Source: Balneatrix alpica DSM 16621
Lineage (GTDB): Bacteria > Pseudomonadota > Gammaproteobacteria > Pseudomonadales > Balneatricaceae
Assembly (NCBI RefSeq): GCF_000619885.1
Contig: NZ_KK211039.1
Span: 151,589-215,588 of the forward strand
Length of the DNA stretch: 64,000 nucleotides
Direction of reading: 5' to 3'
The notes beneath the pieces are model-generated. The model was not told where the DNA came from. It saw nothing but the letters and a program-made list of their open reading frames with translations, and ran no database searches. This document shows positions 16,081 to 26,000 of this stretch, piece after piece. The number at the start of each line of letters is the position of its first letter. Positions within the stretch are counted from its first letter, which is position 1. The translations under genes were made by a program, and so were the position numbers.

Positions 16081-17295
16081 ATGAAGATGATGCGTACCCT
16101 GCTCACGACCGCCATGATGGCTGCTGTTGCAACCAGCGCCCAGGCAGAGATGACCGATGGCAAGCTGAAAATCGGCGTGCTGGCGGACATGGGTTCGGTT
16201 TATGCCGATATTTGTGGCCAAGGCTGTGTTACTGCGGTGCAAATGGCGGTGGACGATTTTGGCGGCAAGGTGAATGGTGTGCCGGTTGAAATCGTCAGTG
16301 CTGACGACCAGAACAAGCCTGATGTGGGTGCCAACATTGTGCGTCAGTGGCTGGATGTGGATCAGGTCGATCTGGTGGCCGGTCTGGTGTCTTCTGGGGT
16401 GTCGATTGCGGCTAACAAGGTCATCACCGAAAAAGACAAAGTCGGTATTGTGTCGGGCTCGGCGGCTGACTCCATCACCAACGAGCACTGCTCACCTAAC
16501 ATCGCTCACTGGACTTACGACACCCAAGCACTGGCAAACGGTACGGCCAAGGCGATTGTCGACTCCGGCAAGAAGAATTGGTTCTTCATCACCGCTGACT
16601 ATGCCTTTGGTCATGCACTGGAAGCAGCTGTGACCAAGGTGGTGAGTGAGAATGGCGGCAATATCGTAGGTTCCGTCAAGGTGCCGCTGGGCACGACTGA
16701 TTTTTCTTCCTACATCCTGCAGGCACAGTCTTCTGGTGCGGAAGTTATTGGTATGGCCAACGCCGGTGCTGACACCGTGAACACCGTTAAATCTGCAGCA
16801 GAGTTCGGCATCACCGAATCTGGCCAGGATCTGGCGGGGTTGTTGCTGTTCCTGCCCAATGTTAAGGCAATTGGTTTGGATAAAGCCGGTGGCTTGAAGC
16901 TGACCACGGGTTTCTATTGGGATATGGATGAGCAAACCCGTGAGTGGTCCAAGCGCTTTATGGAAAAGGCTGGCGTACAGCCTTCTATGATCCATGCGGG
17001 CGCTTATTCTTCCACCATGCATTATCTCAAAGCAGTACAGGAGCTGGGCTCTGATGCGGACTCTAAGGCGGTAATGGCGAAAATGCGTGAGATGAAGATT
17101 GAAGATTTCTTCTCTCGCAATGCTTACCTGCGTGAAGACGGGCGCATGATCCACGATATGTACTTGGTACAGGTGAAAACGCCGAAGGAGTCCCAGAACG
17201 AGTGGGATCTGTACAAGGTGTTGTCCACCATCCCTGGTGATGAGGCTTACCGTAAGCCGGCAGATTCTTCCTGCCCCTTGCTGAAAAAGTCCTGA
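16081..17295 (+). CDS. Periplasmic substrate-binding protein, branched-chain-type
   Basis: This 404-residue protein has an N-terminal signal peptide, with cleavage likely after TSAQA (residues 17-21). The mature part has the two-lobe type I periplasmic-binding fold: KLKIGVLADMG at the start, then AVQMAVDDFGG and a long receptor-family region through HDMYLVQVKTP. The ATG at 16081 follows GAAGGAGGG; the ORF start at 16018 has no such site. Two cysteines near the start (CGQGC) may pair in the periplasm. It delivers ligand to the two permeases downstream; the ligand cannot be named from sequence. Confidence 0.92.
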   Translation: MKMMRTLLTTAMMAAVATSAQAEMTDGKLKIGVLADMGSVYADICGQGCVTAVQMAVDDFGGKVNGVPVEIVSADDQNKPDVGANIVRQWLDVDQVDLVAGLVSSGVSIAANKVITEKDKVGIVSGSAADSITNEHCSPNIAHWTYDTQALANGTAKAIVDSGKKNWFFITADYAFGHALEAAVTKVVSENGGNIVGSVKVPLGTTDFSSYILQAQSSGAEVIGMANAGADTVNTVKSAAEFGITESGQDLAGLLLFLPNVKAIGLDKAGGLKLTTGFYWDMDEQTREWSKRFMEKAGVQPSMIHAGAYSSTMHYLKAVQELGSDADSKAVMAKMREMKIEDFFSRNAYLREDGRMIHDMYLVQVKTPKESQNEWDLYKVLSTIPGDEAYRKPADSSCPLLKKS

Positions 17296-17312
17296 TCCAG
17301 TCCTAACCCTTG

Positions 17313-17334
17313 GGGGCCGCTGGCCGGCCCCTTT
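17313..17334 (+). other. Intercistronic stem-loop after the binding-protein gene
   Basis: GGGGCCG (17313-17319) and CGGCCCC (17325-17331) form a GC-rich stem followed by only three T. Such hairpins after binding-protein genes often stabilise the upstream mRNA or lower permease expression. A second dyad, GGCAGCC/GGCTGCC (17391-17397, 17429-17435), lies before the next gene. Confidence 0.45.
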
Positions 17335-17455
17335 GCCTGATCTTGCTGGTGATGACCCAGTGCGATCATAGGTTGTACCGACAATAAGAAGGCAGCCGCC
17401 TCTAAGATTGGCTTGTGCTGATTTTTCAGGCTGCCCTGCAGAAGTGGACTAACAA

Positions 17456-18343
17456 ATGGCGACCCTATTCGGTATCAATTTGTTCGGCTTGTCTGGACAG
17501 CTCCTGGTGGGCCTGATTAACGGCTCCTTCTATGCCATGTTAAGCCTGGGGTTGGCGATTATCTTCGGGCTGTTACGGATCATCAATTTTGCTCACGGCG
17601 CACTCTATATGTTGGGTGCTTTCGTGGCCTGGATGGCATTGAACTATCTGGGCATCAACTATTGGTTGGCGTTGATTGTCACGCCTGTGGTGGTGGGGTT
17701 GTTTGGAGTGCTGCTTGAACGCACGCTACTCAGGCGCATCGCTAATGAAGACCATCTCTATTCGTTATTGCTGACCTTTGGGGTGGCCCTGGTAGTGCAG
17801 GGTATGTTCAACCATTGGTTTGGTTCCTCTGGTTTGCCTTATCCGGTGCCGGAGGAGTTAAAAGGCGGGGTCAAACTGCCCTTTATGTATCTACCGACTT
17901 ATCGCGCTTGGATCGTAGTGGTCTCTTTGCTGGTGTGCTTTGGCACCTGGTACATGATCGAGAAAACCAAGTTGGGGGCCTATCTGCGCGCTGGCACAGA
18001 AAATCCCAAACTGTTGCAAGCGTTCGGGGTAAACGTTCCCTTGATGGTGACCCTGACTTATGCCTTTGGCGTGGGGCTGGCGGGGCTGGCAGGTGTGTTG
18101 GCGGCACCGGTGTATCAAGTGAGCCCGGATATGGGGTCTAACCTGCTGATTGTGGTGTTTGCCATCGTGGTTATTGGTGGTATGGGCTCGATTATGGGGG
18201 CCATATTGACTGGCTTAGGCATGGGGGTAATTGAAGGACTGACCAAGTACTTTTATCCCGAGGCGTCCAATACGGTGATTTTCCTGGTGATGGTAATCGT
18301 ACTGTTGATGCGTCCTGCTGGCCTGTTTGGTAAAGAGCATTAA
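17456..18343 (+). CDS. Branched-chain-type ABC permease, LivH-like
   Basis: This 295-residue inner-membrane permease has about eight hydrophobic segments. The N-terminus GLINGSFYAMLSLGLAIIFG and the following LLRIINFAHGALYMLGAF are hallmark LivH segments. The C-terminal part contains FAIVVIGGMGSIMGAILTG, the loop that contacts the ATPase. It ends 10 bp before the LivM-like gene. It lies 160 bp after the binding-protein gene, with a hairpin in between, and is probably still part of the same operon. Confidence 0.92.
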   Translation: MATLFGINLFGLSGQLLVGLINGSFYAMLSLGLAIIFGLLRIINFAHGALYMLGAFVAWMALNYLGINYWLALIVTPVVVGLFGVLLERTLLRRIANEDHLYSLLLTFGVALVVQGMFNHWFGSSGLPYPVPEELKGGVKLPFMYLPTYRAWIVVVSLLVCFGTWYMIEKTKLGAYLRAGTENPKLLQAFGVNVPLMVTLTYAFGVGLAGLAGVLAAPVYQVSPDMGSNLLIVVFAIVVIGGMGSIMGAILTGLGMGVIEGLTKYFYPEASNTVIFLVMVIVLLMRPAGLFGKEH

Positions 18344-18353
18344 GGAGTGAGCG

Positions 18354-19283
18354 ATGAATAAGCCCTTGCTGTATCTGGTGTTGCTCGCTGGGCTCCTGGT
18401 GGCGCCTTGGCTGGTTTACCCTGTGTTTTTAATGAAAATTCTCTGTTTTGCCCTGTTTGCCTGTGCTTTTAACCTGCTACTGGGGTTTGCTGGTTTGCTG
18501 TCGTTCGGGCATGCCATCTTCCTGGGAACCGGGGGCTATATTACCGGCTATCTAATGTCGAATTATGCCCTGACACCCGAGCTTGGCATTTTGCTGGGTA
18601 CTGCTGCGGCAGCGCTGTTGGGGATGGCCTATGGCAAGTTGGCGGTGCGCCGAGAAGGCATTTACTTTGCCATGGTGACCCTGGCACTCGCCCAGTTGCT
18701 TTACTTTGTGTATCTGCAGGCGCCCTTTACCAAAGGGGAGGATGGCATCCAGGGCATTCCCCGTGGTCATCTGTTTGGGCTGATTGATCTGGCCGACAGT
18801 CACAGTATGTATTATCTGGTGCTGGCCATTTTCGTCTTCGGCTTTGCGGTGATTCAGCGCACTGTGCATTCACCCTTTGGTCAAATTCTGAAAGCCATTC
18901 GTGAAAATGAGCCGCGAGCAGTGTCCCTGGGTTATGACGTACTGCAGTACAAGTGGATTGCCTTTGTGATTTCCGCCACCTTGGCAGGCCTGGCGGGCTC
19001 GACCAAGAGCCTGGTGTTCCAACTTGCCTCCCTGACCGATGTGCATTGGCATATGTCGGGTGAGGTGGTGCTGATGGCTCTGATTGGTGGTGTGGGTACT
19101 CTATTTGGCCCCGTGATCGGTGCGACCACGGTGGTGACTTTGCAGAACGTATTGGCCAGTGGTCCTTTCTCATCCTATGTGCATGTGGTGATGGGAGCGA
19201 TCTTTGTGATCTGCGTACTGGTATTCCGCAGTGGCATCGTTGGTGAACTGAATAAGCTGCTGAAGAAGAACTTCAATCTTTGA
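18354..19283 (+). CDS. Branched-chain-type ABC permease, LivM-like
   Basis: This 309-residue membrane protein partners with the LivH-like permease. LLGFAGLLSFGHAIFLGTGG is the typical LivM signature. AIRENEPRAVSLGYDV forms the cytoplasmic coupling region, followed by GEVVLMALIGGVGTLFGP. GGAGTGAGCG precedes the ATG as ribosome site. It is the last gene of the transporter operon, followed by a strong terminator at 19367-19393. Confidence 0.92.
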   Translation: MNKPLLYLVLLAGLLVAPWLVYPVFLMKILCFALFACAFNLLLGFAGLLSFGHAIFLGTGGYITGYLMSNYALTPELGILLGTAAAALLGMAYGKLAVRREGIYFAMVTLALAQLLYFVYLQAPFTKGEDGIQGIPRGHLFGLIDLADSHSMYYLVLAIFVFGFAVIQRTVHSPFGQILKAIRENEPRAVSLGYDVLQYKWIAFVISATLAGLAGSTKSLVFQLASLTDVHWHMSGEVVLMALIGGVGTLFGPVIGATTVVTLQNVLASGPFSSYVHVVMGAIFVICVLVFRSGIVGELNKLLKKNFNL

Positions 19284-19664
19284 GGCTTGATCATTTTGAA
19301 CCCAGTGGGAGGGAAGTTCCCTCCCGTGGGTGCTGATTAGCTGACCAACCCCGTGACTGGGTATTGCCGCCTCCTGAATGAGGCGGTTTTTTTATTGGTC
19401 AGGGTAAAGGAAAGGGGCGTACGCTGGTGGCGGGAAGGTGCTGGGAGCGGGGCTCTTTAGCGGGTTCTTCCCCTCGCTCTGTCTGGTTAGACAGACGCCA
19501 GCGTTGGATCAGATTAGCCGCCGCCAGAAAAGGGCTGGGGCAGCAGTGCCACAAACGTGGCCGAGAGTGCAGGCTAGGTGGGTACATTTTATTGTTATTG
19601 TCCTATTAATGAGCAAACCCAAAAATGGGGCCGAGCTCAGTCTAGGGCAAAGACTAATTGCTGC
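19284..19664. other. Gap after the transporter operon
   Basis: This gap holds an imperfect hairpin around 19299-19329 (GGGAGGGAA/TTCCCTCCC) and the terminator at 19367-19393. The remaining 270 bp to yaeQ have short ORFs on both strands without ribosome sites. I see no gene in it. Confidence 0.6.
19367..19393 (+). terminator. Rho-independent terminator of the ABC transporter operon
   Basis: CCGCCTC and GAGGCGG form a 7-bp GC-rich stem with a 6-nt loop, followed by seven T. Confidence 0.9.
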
Positions 19665-20213
19665 CTAGCGTTGTTCAGGCCAGAGTCGCACAGGGGTGAA
19701 TTCATATTGGTTTGCGACATCCGCCACCCACAGTTGTTCACCCTCTAGGGTGCAGCTCCAGTGCTGGGTGCGTTCCAGCTGGTGGCTTAGCTGGTTGAGC
19801 TGCTCATCCGGAAATAGCCAGATTTGCAGGTTATCAAAGCGACTCAGGTGATTTTTTAGGCTGGGCAGCCACTGGCGTACTCCTGATTCGCCATAGGCGT
19901 AGACGCGTACCTGCTGGCTTTGATTACAGGCTTTACGCAGTCGGCGTTCATCCGGTTGGCCGACTTCAATCCATAGTTGGCAGTCCCCGTTGTAATGGTG
20001 TTGCCACAGTGCAGCCTCCTCCTCGTTGCTAATGCCCTTGCCAAAATGCAGGTTCTCATCGGCATGGAGAATAAAAGCCAGAATCCGCACGAGCAGGCGT
20101 TCATCGGTCTCGGACGGGTGTCGGGCCAGGGTGAGGCGGTGGCTATGATAGTAGTGACGATTCAGGTCACTAATGGCCACCTCTGCTTTAAAAATGGTCG
20201 ATTTGAGTGCCAT
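19665..20213 (-). CDS. yaeQ: YaeQ family protein
   Basis: This 182-residue protein matches the YaeQ family in length and in its start MALKSTIFKAEVAISDLNRH. Other recognisable segments are HPSETDERLLVRILAF, GISNEEEAALW and LWIEVGQPDERRLRKAC. The fold is related to PD-(D/E)XK nucleases; the in vivo role is not settled, though a link to RfaH function was proposed for E. coli. It stands alone, with a 97-bp gap to the c-di-GMP gene on the same strand. Confidence 0.93.
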   Translation of the reverse strand: MALKSTIFKAEVAISDLNRHYYHSHRLTLARHPSETDERLLVRILAFILHADENLHFGKGISNEEEAALWQHHYNGDCQLWIEVGQPDERRLRKACNQSQQVRVYAYGESGVRQWLPSLKNHLSRFDNLQIWLFPDEQLNQLSHQLERTQHWSCTLEGEQLWVADVANQYEFTPVRLWPEQR

Positions 20214-20310
20214 ACAATCACGCTCGGGCAGAGAAGGCGGCTAGCATACTCTGTTATTGGGCGCTGACAAGTGTGACAGCAAGCACTAGTGCACTAACTA
20301 ATAGTGCGGT

Positions 20311-22902
20311 TTAGGCATGCTGCTTTTGCTGTTGTTGCAGAAGCTGATAAATGGCACTGGCTGGCATGGGCTTGGCGAGCAGAAAGCCCTGGGCTTGGTC
20401 GCATTGGTACTGCTGCAAAAAGTCGAGCTGTTGCTCCGTCTCGACGCCTTCCCCAACGACTTTTAAACCAAGGTTATGTGCGAGATTAATAATGGAGCGG
20501 GTGATGGCTCTGTCACCCTGATCAAAGCTTAAATCATGGATAAAGGATTTATCGATTTTGAGCCGGTTTAATGGCAAGTGTTGCAAGTAGCTTAAACAGG
20601 AATAACCGGTGCCAAAATCATCCAGCGCCAGTTGAATGCCGAGCTGGCGAATGTTGCCGAGAATTTCAGCGGCGCCTTGCATATCACGTATCAGCTGGCT
20701 TTCAGTGATTTCCAGCTCCAGTCGGCCTGGGCCAAGGCCGCTATGCTCCAGGGTACTGCGCAACACTTCAAGCAAATCGGCTTGAATGTATTCACGGGTT
20801 GAGAGGTTAACGGCAATGCTGAACTGGCCATAGCCCTCACGCTCAAGCTGGCAAATAAACTGGCAGGCTTGCTGCAGCACCCAGCGCCCCATGGGAATAA
20901 TCAGACCGTTTTCTTCTGCTAAGGGAATAAAGTCGGCGGGGGAGATTGGTCCCAGTTTGGGGTGATGCCAGCGCAGCAGGGCTTCAAAGCCTTGAATCCG
21001 TAATGGATTTAAGTCCCATTGTGGCTGGAAGTGCAGGCTGAGTTGCTCTTGCGTCAGCGCTTGGGCTAGTTCACTGATCAACTCCATACGTCTTTCTGCT
21101 TCGGCTGACATCGAGGGGGTAAAGAGTTTACATAATCCCCGGCCTTGTTCTTTGGCGCGGTTAAGCGCGGTGTCAGCGTGACGCAGGAGGGTGTCAATAT
21201 CTTCCCCATCCTGGGGGTAGAGGCTGATGCCAATGGAGCAGTTGATAAACACCGGCAGGCCATCCAGTTCGACCGGTTCGGTGATTTGTAAACGCAGTTG
21301 TTCTGCTTGGGTGAGGGCCTGTTCTGCATCGCTGACCCCTTGACGAACAACGATAAACTCATCACCACTTAAGCGTGCGGCTAAGTCTTTACGTTCAATG
21401 CCTCGGTATAAGCGTTCGGCCAGTTGGCAGAGCAGTTGATCACCGCAGTGGTGGCCCAGGCTGTCGTTGACCATTTTGAAGCGGTCTACATCCAGAAACA
21501 GGATAGACAGCGGTTGTTCAGGGTAGAGCTGAATTTGTTTCTCTAACACTTCATAGAGCAGGTTGCGGTTAGGCAATCCAGTCAGGCTGTCATAACTGGC
21601 TTGCCGTTGCAGGCGCATCTCATAGGCTTTTTGTTCGCTGATATCACGCATGATGGCTGAAATAAACTCCAGCCGTTGTTGGTGATCGCTATGGGCCTGG
21701 AGTACGAGTGATACGGGGAGCTGTTTACCCGCGGAGGTGAGTAATTCCGACTCTCCTTGCCAGCTGCCGGTTTCCAAGGCTTCTGGCAGGGCGTGGGTCA
21801 GAAAGTGGCTGGCTGCCGCAGGGGATAAAAGCTGTTGTAAGGCGTTTGGTGGCGAGCTTTGTCCAAATAGCAGTGCAGCGCGAGGGTTTAAATACAGAAT
21901 GCGCCCCTGTGGATCGGCAAAAAAGACGATATCCGAGGTGCCCTCCAGTACCGCGCTGAGACGTTTTTTATTGTGCTCGGCCGCCAAGTGATGACTAAGG
22001 TCACGACCGTAAGCAAAGACTTGCCCTTCTTCACTCAGTGGAATGAAGCGCCATTCGATAAAAAGCGGCGTCTGGGTATGCATGCTGACTACTTGCACCT
22101 GGGCTTCGCTCTGTTGGCTCAGATGTAACAGCCAGGTACGCATGGAGTCCCGTTCTTTGGGGTGCAGTAATTGTATGAAGGCTTGTCCGGCCCCAGGAGG
22201 GGTCAGCAGGCGGTTGAGCTTGGCGAGGCTGGGATTAAAAGCTTGCAGATTAAGCTGTTGATCCAGTACGCAGATAAAATCCGGTGAGAGCTCAAATAGG
22301 CGCTGAATTTGCTGCTCAGCTTGGTACTGCTCATAGCGGGCTTGTATTAATTGGGCCGAGCGTGCGCTGATATTGTGGCGTAAGTCGGCCTCGGTTTGCT
22401 GTTGTTGGCGCTGCAACACCCATTTATGGCTGAGGGCACAGGCAAGTTGTTGGACTTCAATTTTGTCGAAGGGCTTACGCAAAATCAGCAAACGGTCTGA
22501 CACCCCTAGGGTGTTAGTGATTTCTTGCCAGCTGTAATCCGCATAGGCCGTGCAGATCACCAGTTGGATACAAGGATCCAGGCGCCACAGTTCACTAGCG
22601 GTTTTTAGCCCATTCCAGCCGTTTGGCATGCGCATATCAATAAAGGCAACCTGGATGGGGTGCTGTTCTTGCAGGGCCTGATCGACTAGTTCATAGGCTA
22701 ATTGACCAGATTGGCAACAAAGTAGCTCATATTGTGGCGATGAACTGCTCTGGGGTTGGCCAAATAACTGGCGTTCAAGTTCGGCGAGGTCATGGCTGGT
22801 GGTAGGGGCAGGGCAGAGAATTTTACGGAAGTCATCAAGGATGTTGGGGTTATCGTCAACCACCAGGATACGCGCATTGACTGTATTATTCGTTTCAGAC
22901 AT
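20311..22902 (-). CDS. Response regulator with PAS, GGDEF and EAL domains
   Basis: This 863-residue cytoplasmic protein makes or breaks cyclic di-GMP in response to a phosphorelay. The receiver domain (RILVVDDNPN at 11-20, phospho-acceptor Asp89 in FIDMRMP) has an extra loop at residues 31-58. A coiled segment and PAS domains follow. The diguanylate cyclase motif is SGDEF (512-516) instead of GGDEF. The phosphodiesterase part keeps EALLRWHHP, NLSTREYI, ELEITES, LDDFGTGYS and GEGVETE, so it looks competent. It is third in the operon, 114 bp after the hybrid kinase, its likely phosphodonor. AGGGG precedes the ATG. Confidence 0.94.
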   Translation of the reverse strand: MSETNNTVNARILVVDDNPNILDDFRKILCPAPTTSHDLAELERQLFGQPQSSSSPQYELLCCQSGQLAYELVDQALQEQHPIQVAFIDMRMPNGWNGLKTASELWRLDPCIQLVICTAYADYSWQEITNTLGVSDRLLILRKPFDKIEVQQLACALSHKWVLQRQQQQTEADLRHNISARSAQLIQARYEQYQAEQQIQRLFELSPDFICVLDQQLNLQAFNPSLAKLNRLLTPPGAGQAFIQLLHPKERDSMRTWLLHLSQQSEAQVQVVSMHTQTPLFIEWRFIPLSEEGQVFAYGRDLSHHLAAEHNKKRLSAVLEGTSDIVFFADPQGRILYLNPRAALLFGQSSPPNALQQLLSPAAASHFLTHALPEALETGSWQGESELLTSAGKQLPVSLVLQAHSDHQQRLEFISAIMRDISEQKAYEMRLQRQASYDSLTGLPNRNLLYEVLEKQIQLYPEQPLSILFLDVDRFKMVNDSLGHHCGDQLLCQLAERLYRGIERKDLAARLSGDEFIVVRQGVSDAEQALTQAEQLRLQITEPVELDGLPVFINCSIGISLYPQDGEDIDTLLRHADTALNRAKEQGRGLCKLFTPSMSAEAERRMELISELAQALTQEQLSLHFQPQWDLNPLRIQGFEALLRWHHPKLGPISPADFIPLAEENGLIIPMGRWVLQQACQFICQLEREGYGQFSIAVNLSTREYIQADLLEVLRSTLEHSGLGPGRLELEITESQLIRDMQGAAEILGNIRQLGIQLALDDFGTGYSCLSYLQHLPLNRLKIDKSFIHDLSFDQGDRAITRSIINLAHNLGLKVVGEGVETEQQLDFLQQYQCDQAQGFLLAKPMPASAIYQLLQQQQKQHA

Positions 22903-23016
22903 GTGAATACCCCTGCCTGGGCTGGATTCTGTTCGCCGGTTGGCGGGCAGATTGCCGGTGGCGTCCTAGGTAACTGGCTATGGAACCCTTGAGGGGTATC
23001 CATAGCTGTCCTTCGA

Positions 23017-26000
23017 CTAACTAGCTGCTTCTGTTTGATTGGGGTTGTTATGGGGCAGAGACAAGCACTGGCAGGCACCTTGATGCAGCCCCGTGCTACT
23101 GATGCGGATATTGCCGCCTAATTCCTCGGCCCAGCAGGCAGAAATATGTAGCCCAATGCCCTGGCCAGATTCTTTGGTAGTAAAGCCCTGGTGGGTAACG
23201 AGGGTGAGGTGTTCAGGGGCAATGCCGATACCGTTATCTTCAACGCAGATCTCAATATGATCCTGTTTTGCTTGCAGGCTGATACGAATCCAGGGGGGCG
23301 CTGAATCCTCTGCTAGCAGTGCTTGTTGGGCATTGCTAAGGAAGTTCAGCAGGATTTGCAGAAGATAGTGGCGGTGGCTAGGCAGGCTCATGGGCTGGTT
23401 GGGAAGATGCAGCTGCACCTCAATGTGAGCGGGTATTTTGCTTAGCAGCAGGGCATTCTCAATCAGTTTGTTTAAATCCAGCTGTTCAAGTTCGAGACTG
23501 TGCTCGGTATAGCGGCGATGGTCATTGAGGATAGCGCTGGCATGTTCCAAGGCCTGACGCAGCACAACGAGTTCTGCCAGTATCTGGGTTTGTTGCTGTT
23601 GTAGGTGTTGGCAAAGCTGATCGAGGTACTGGCGTAACTGTGTGCCTTGCGGGTCTTCCAGCAGGTAGTTTGGCAGGTTGTGTAAATGCTCAACCAGCAG
23701 GGTCGAAGAGTGTTCCAGTGCTTGGGTTTTGAAATGCCGTACGATGTCGAGAATTTCACTACTAGAAGTGGTGGCGCTGTTGAGCACATTACCTAGGTTA
23801 TGCAGGATGCCTGAGGCGATCATCGCTTGACCGGCCGCCAGGCTTTGTTCCCGCATGCGTTGCTGGATATGGGCCATGCGGAGGTTGGCCTGAATGCGGG
23901 CGTTGAGCTCCTGGGGCAAAAAAGGTTTGGTGATGTAGTCGTCGGCACCGGATTCAAGGCCGGTGATGTTGGCTTCTTGTCCGCCCCGGGCGGTCAGTAA
24001 AATGATGGGAATATGCTGGGTTTGCGGATGGTGTTTCATTCGTTGGCACAGGCCCAGGCCATCCAGGTAGGGCATCATCACATCTGATAGTACTAAATCG
24101 ACTTTATGCTGCTGCAACTGTTGCCAGGCCTCTTCTCCGTGGTGGGCCAGTAGGAGTTGATAGTCCTGGCTGAGCAGTTCCTGCAGGAGTTGCAGCAGAT
24201 CGGGGTTGTCATCCGCCAGGAGCAAACAGGGATGCTTGCTGTCTGCTGATGTTGGGGCTGGGGAGCTTTGCAGCGGGCTGGAAGGTGAAGTATCACGTTT
24301 CGCAGGGTGCACGCCACCGAGGTGTTCACTGAGTTTGGCTTGCCGTAGCCCGGGATAAGCTAGGCTGGGGCCGGCCCTATGCCCTTGGGCGGGAATGGCT
24401 TGTAGGGGTAGGTTAAGGATAAAGGTTGCGCCTTTGCCTTCTTCACTTTCTACGCCGAGCTCTCCCCCCATTAACTCGGCTAGCTGCTTACTGAGCGCTA
24501 GGCCAATTCCGGTGCCCCCCACTTTGCGTTGCTTTGACGCATCCAGTTGTTGAAAGCGTTGGAAAAGCAAGGGTTGGCGTTGTTTAGCGATGCCTGGGCC
24601 ATTGTCACTAACGCGAATATGGAGCTGGTGTCCAGCGCGTAGGCTGGCGCTGAGCCGAATCCGTCCCCCTTCTGGGGTGAATTTCAGTGCATTACTGAGC
24701 AGGTTAAGTACGATTTTTTCGATAAAGTCGGGGTCTGTCCACACTTCGCCTAAGGCTGGATCAAGATCATGCTCCAGTGTTAGCTGCTGGCGTTTGGCGA
24801 CTAGGCTGGCATCTTCCGCCAGGACTTTGAGCATGGCGTGAATGTCTACCCGGCTATAGGCCGGCAACAGTTTTTCCGCATCGGCTTTGGTGAAATCGAG
24901 TAGTTCATTGACCCGACTAAGCAGCATGAGTGCATGGCGATGCAGGCGCTGGAACAATGGCTGGTCGGGGTTTTGCCGCAGTTGCTGCTCTAATGGCGTA
25001 AGAATTAACGTCAGCGGAGTACGCAACTCGTGACTGACATTGGCGAGGAAGTCACTTTTAGCCTGATTGGCCGCCTCGGCATGTTGTTTCGCCTGGGCTA
25101 ACTCCTGGTTGAGGGACTCCAGCTCTTGGGTACGTTGTTTTACCCGCTGCTCTAAGCGCTCGTTTAGTTGTTTGAGTTCATAGGCCACTGCTTTTTTGGC
25201 TGTGATGTCCTCCAGCACGAGTACCAGATAAGTATGGCTGCTGTCGTTCGGGTCCTTGACCAGTGACAGGGTGATATTGGCCCAAATCAGGTGGCCATCA
25301 TGCCGCTGCCAGCGTTTTTCCAAGCTCAAGGATGGGACTTGTCCATTCAGCAAGGCAAAGACGTGAATGCCGGTGCTTTGCCGGTCTTCCGGTATTAATA
25401 AGTCTTGCCAGCGTTGCTGCTGTAATTGCTCGGCGGAATAGCCCAGTATCAAGGCCAGCTTTTGGTTGACCCGTAGAAAGCTGCCATCCAGATCGACATG
25501 GGCGACACCGACCGCCGCCTGCTCAAAGGTGCTGCGAAACAGTTGTTCATTTTGGTGCAGTAACTCGGTACGGCGCTGTAAGCGAGAGGTCATGTATGCC
25601 AAGGCTTTGGCAAGGGTGCCTATTTCATCGCGGCTATTGATATCCACTGACCAATCTTGATTACCTTCGGCGACTTGCAATGCCGCCTGGGTAAGAGTCG
25701 CGATGGGTTTGCCTAGGAAGTTGGCCAGTACCCAGGCAATCAGCAGTAGTCCAGCCAGTAAAATGGGAAATAGCCAAAGCAGGTTAGTGAGTTGAGTCCG
25801 CAAAGGTGCAAAAAACAGGGGTTGAGGTTGAACGAAAGCAATACGCCATTGGTTGACCGGGGTTTTTAACAGCGCACCTGCTACCGGCAGGCTATAGGCT
25901 TCAAAGAGCTCTGCCACAAAGCTGCTGGGGGTATCTTGGGACAGTATGGTAGCTAATTGGGGGTGCCAGATTTGTTGACTGGCTTGAGTCAATTGGTTGG

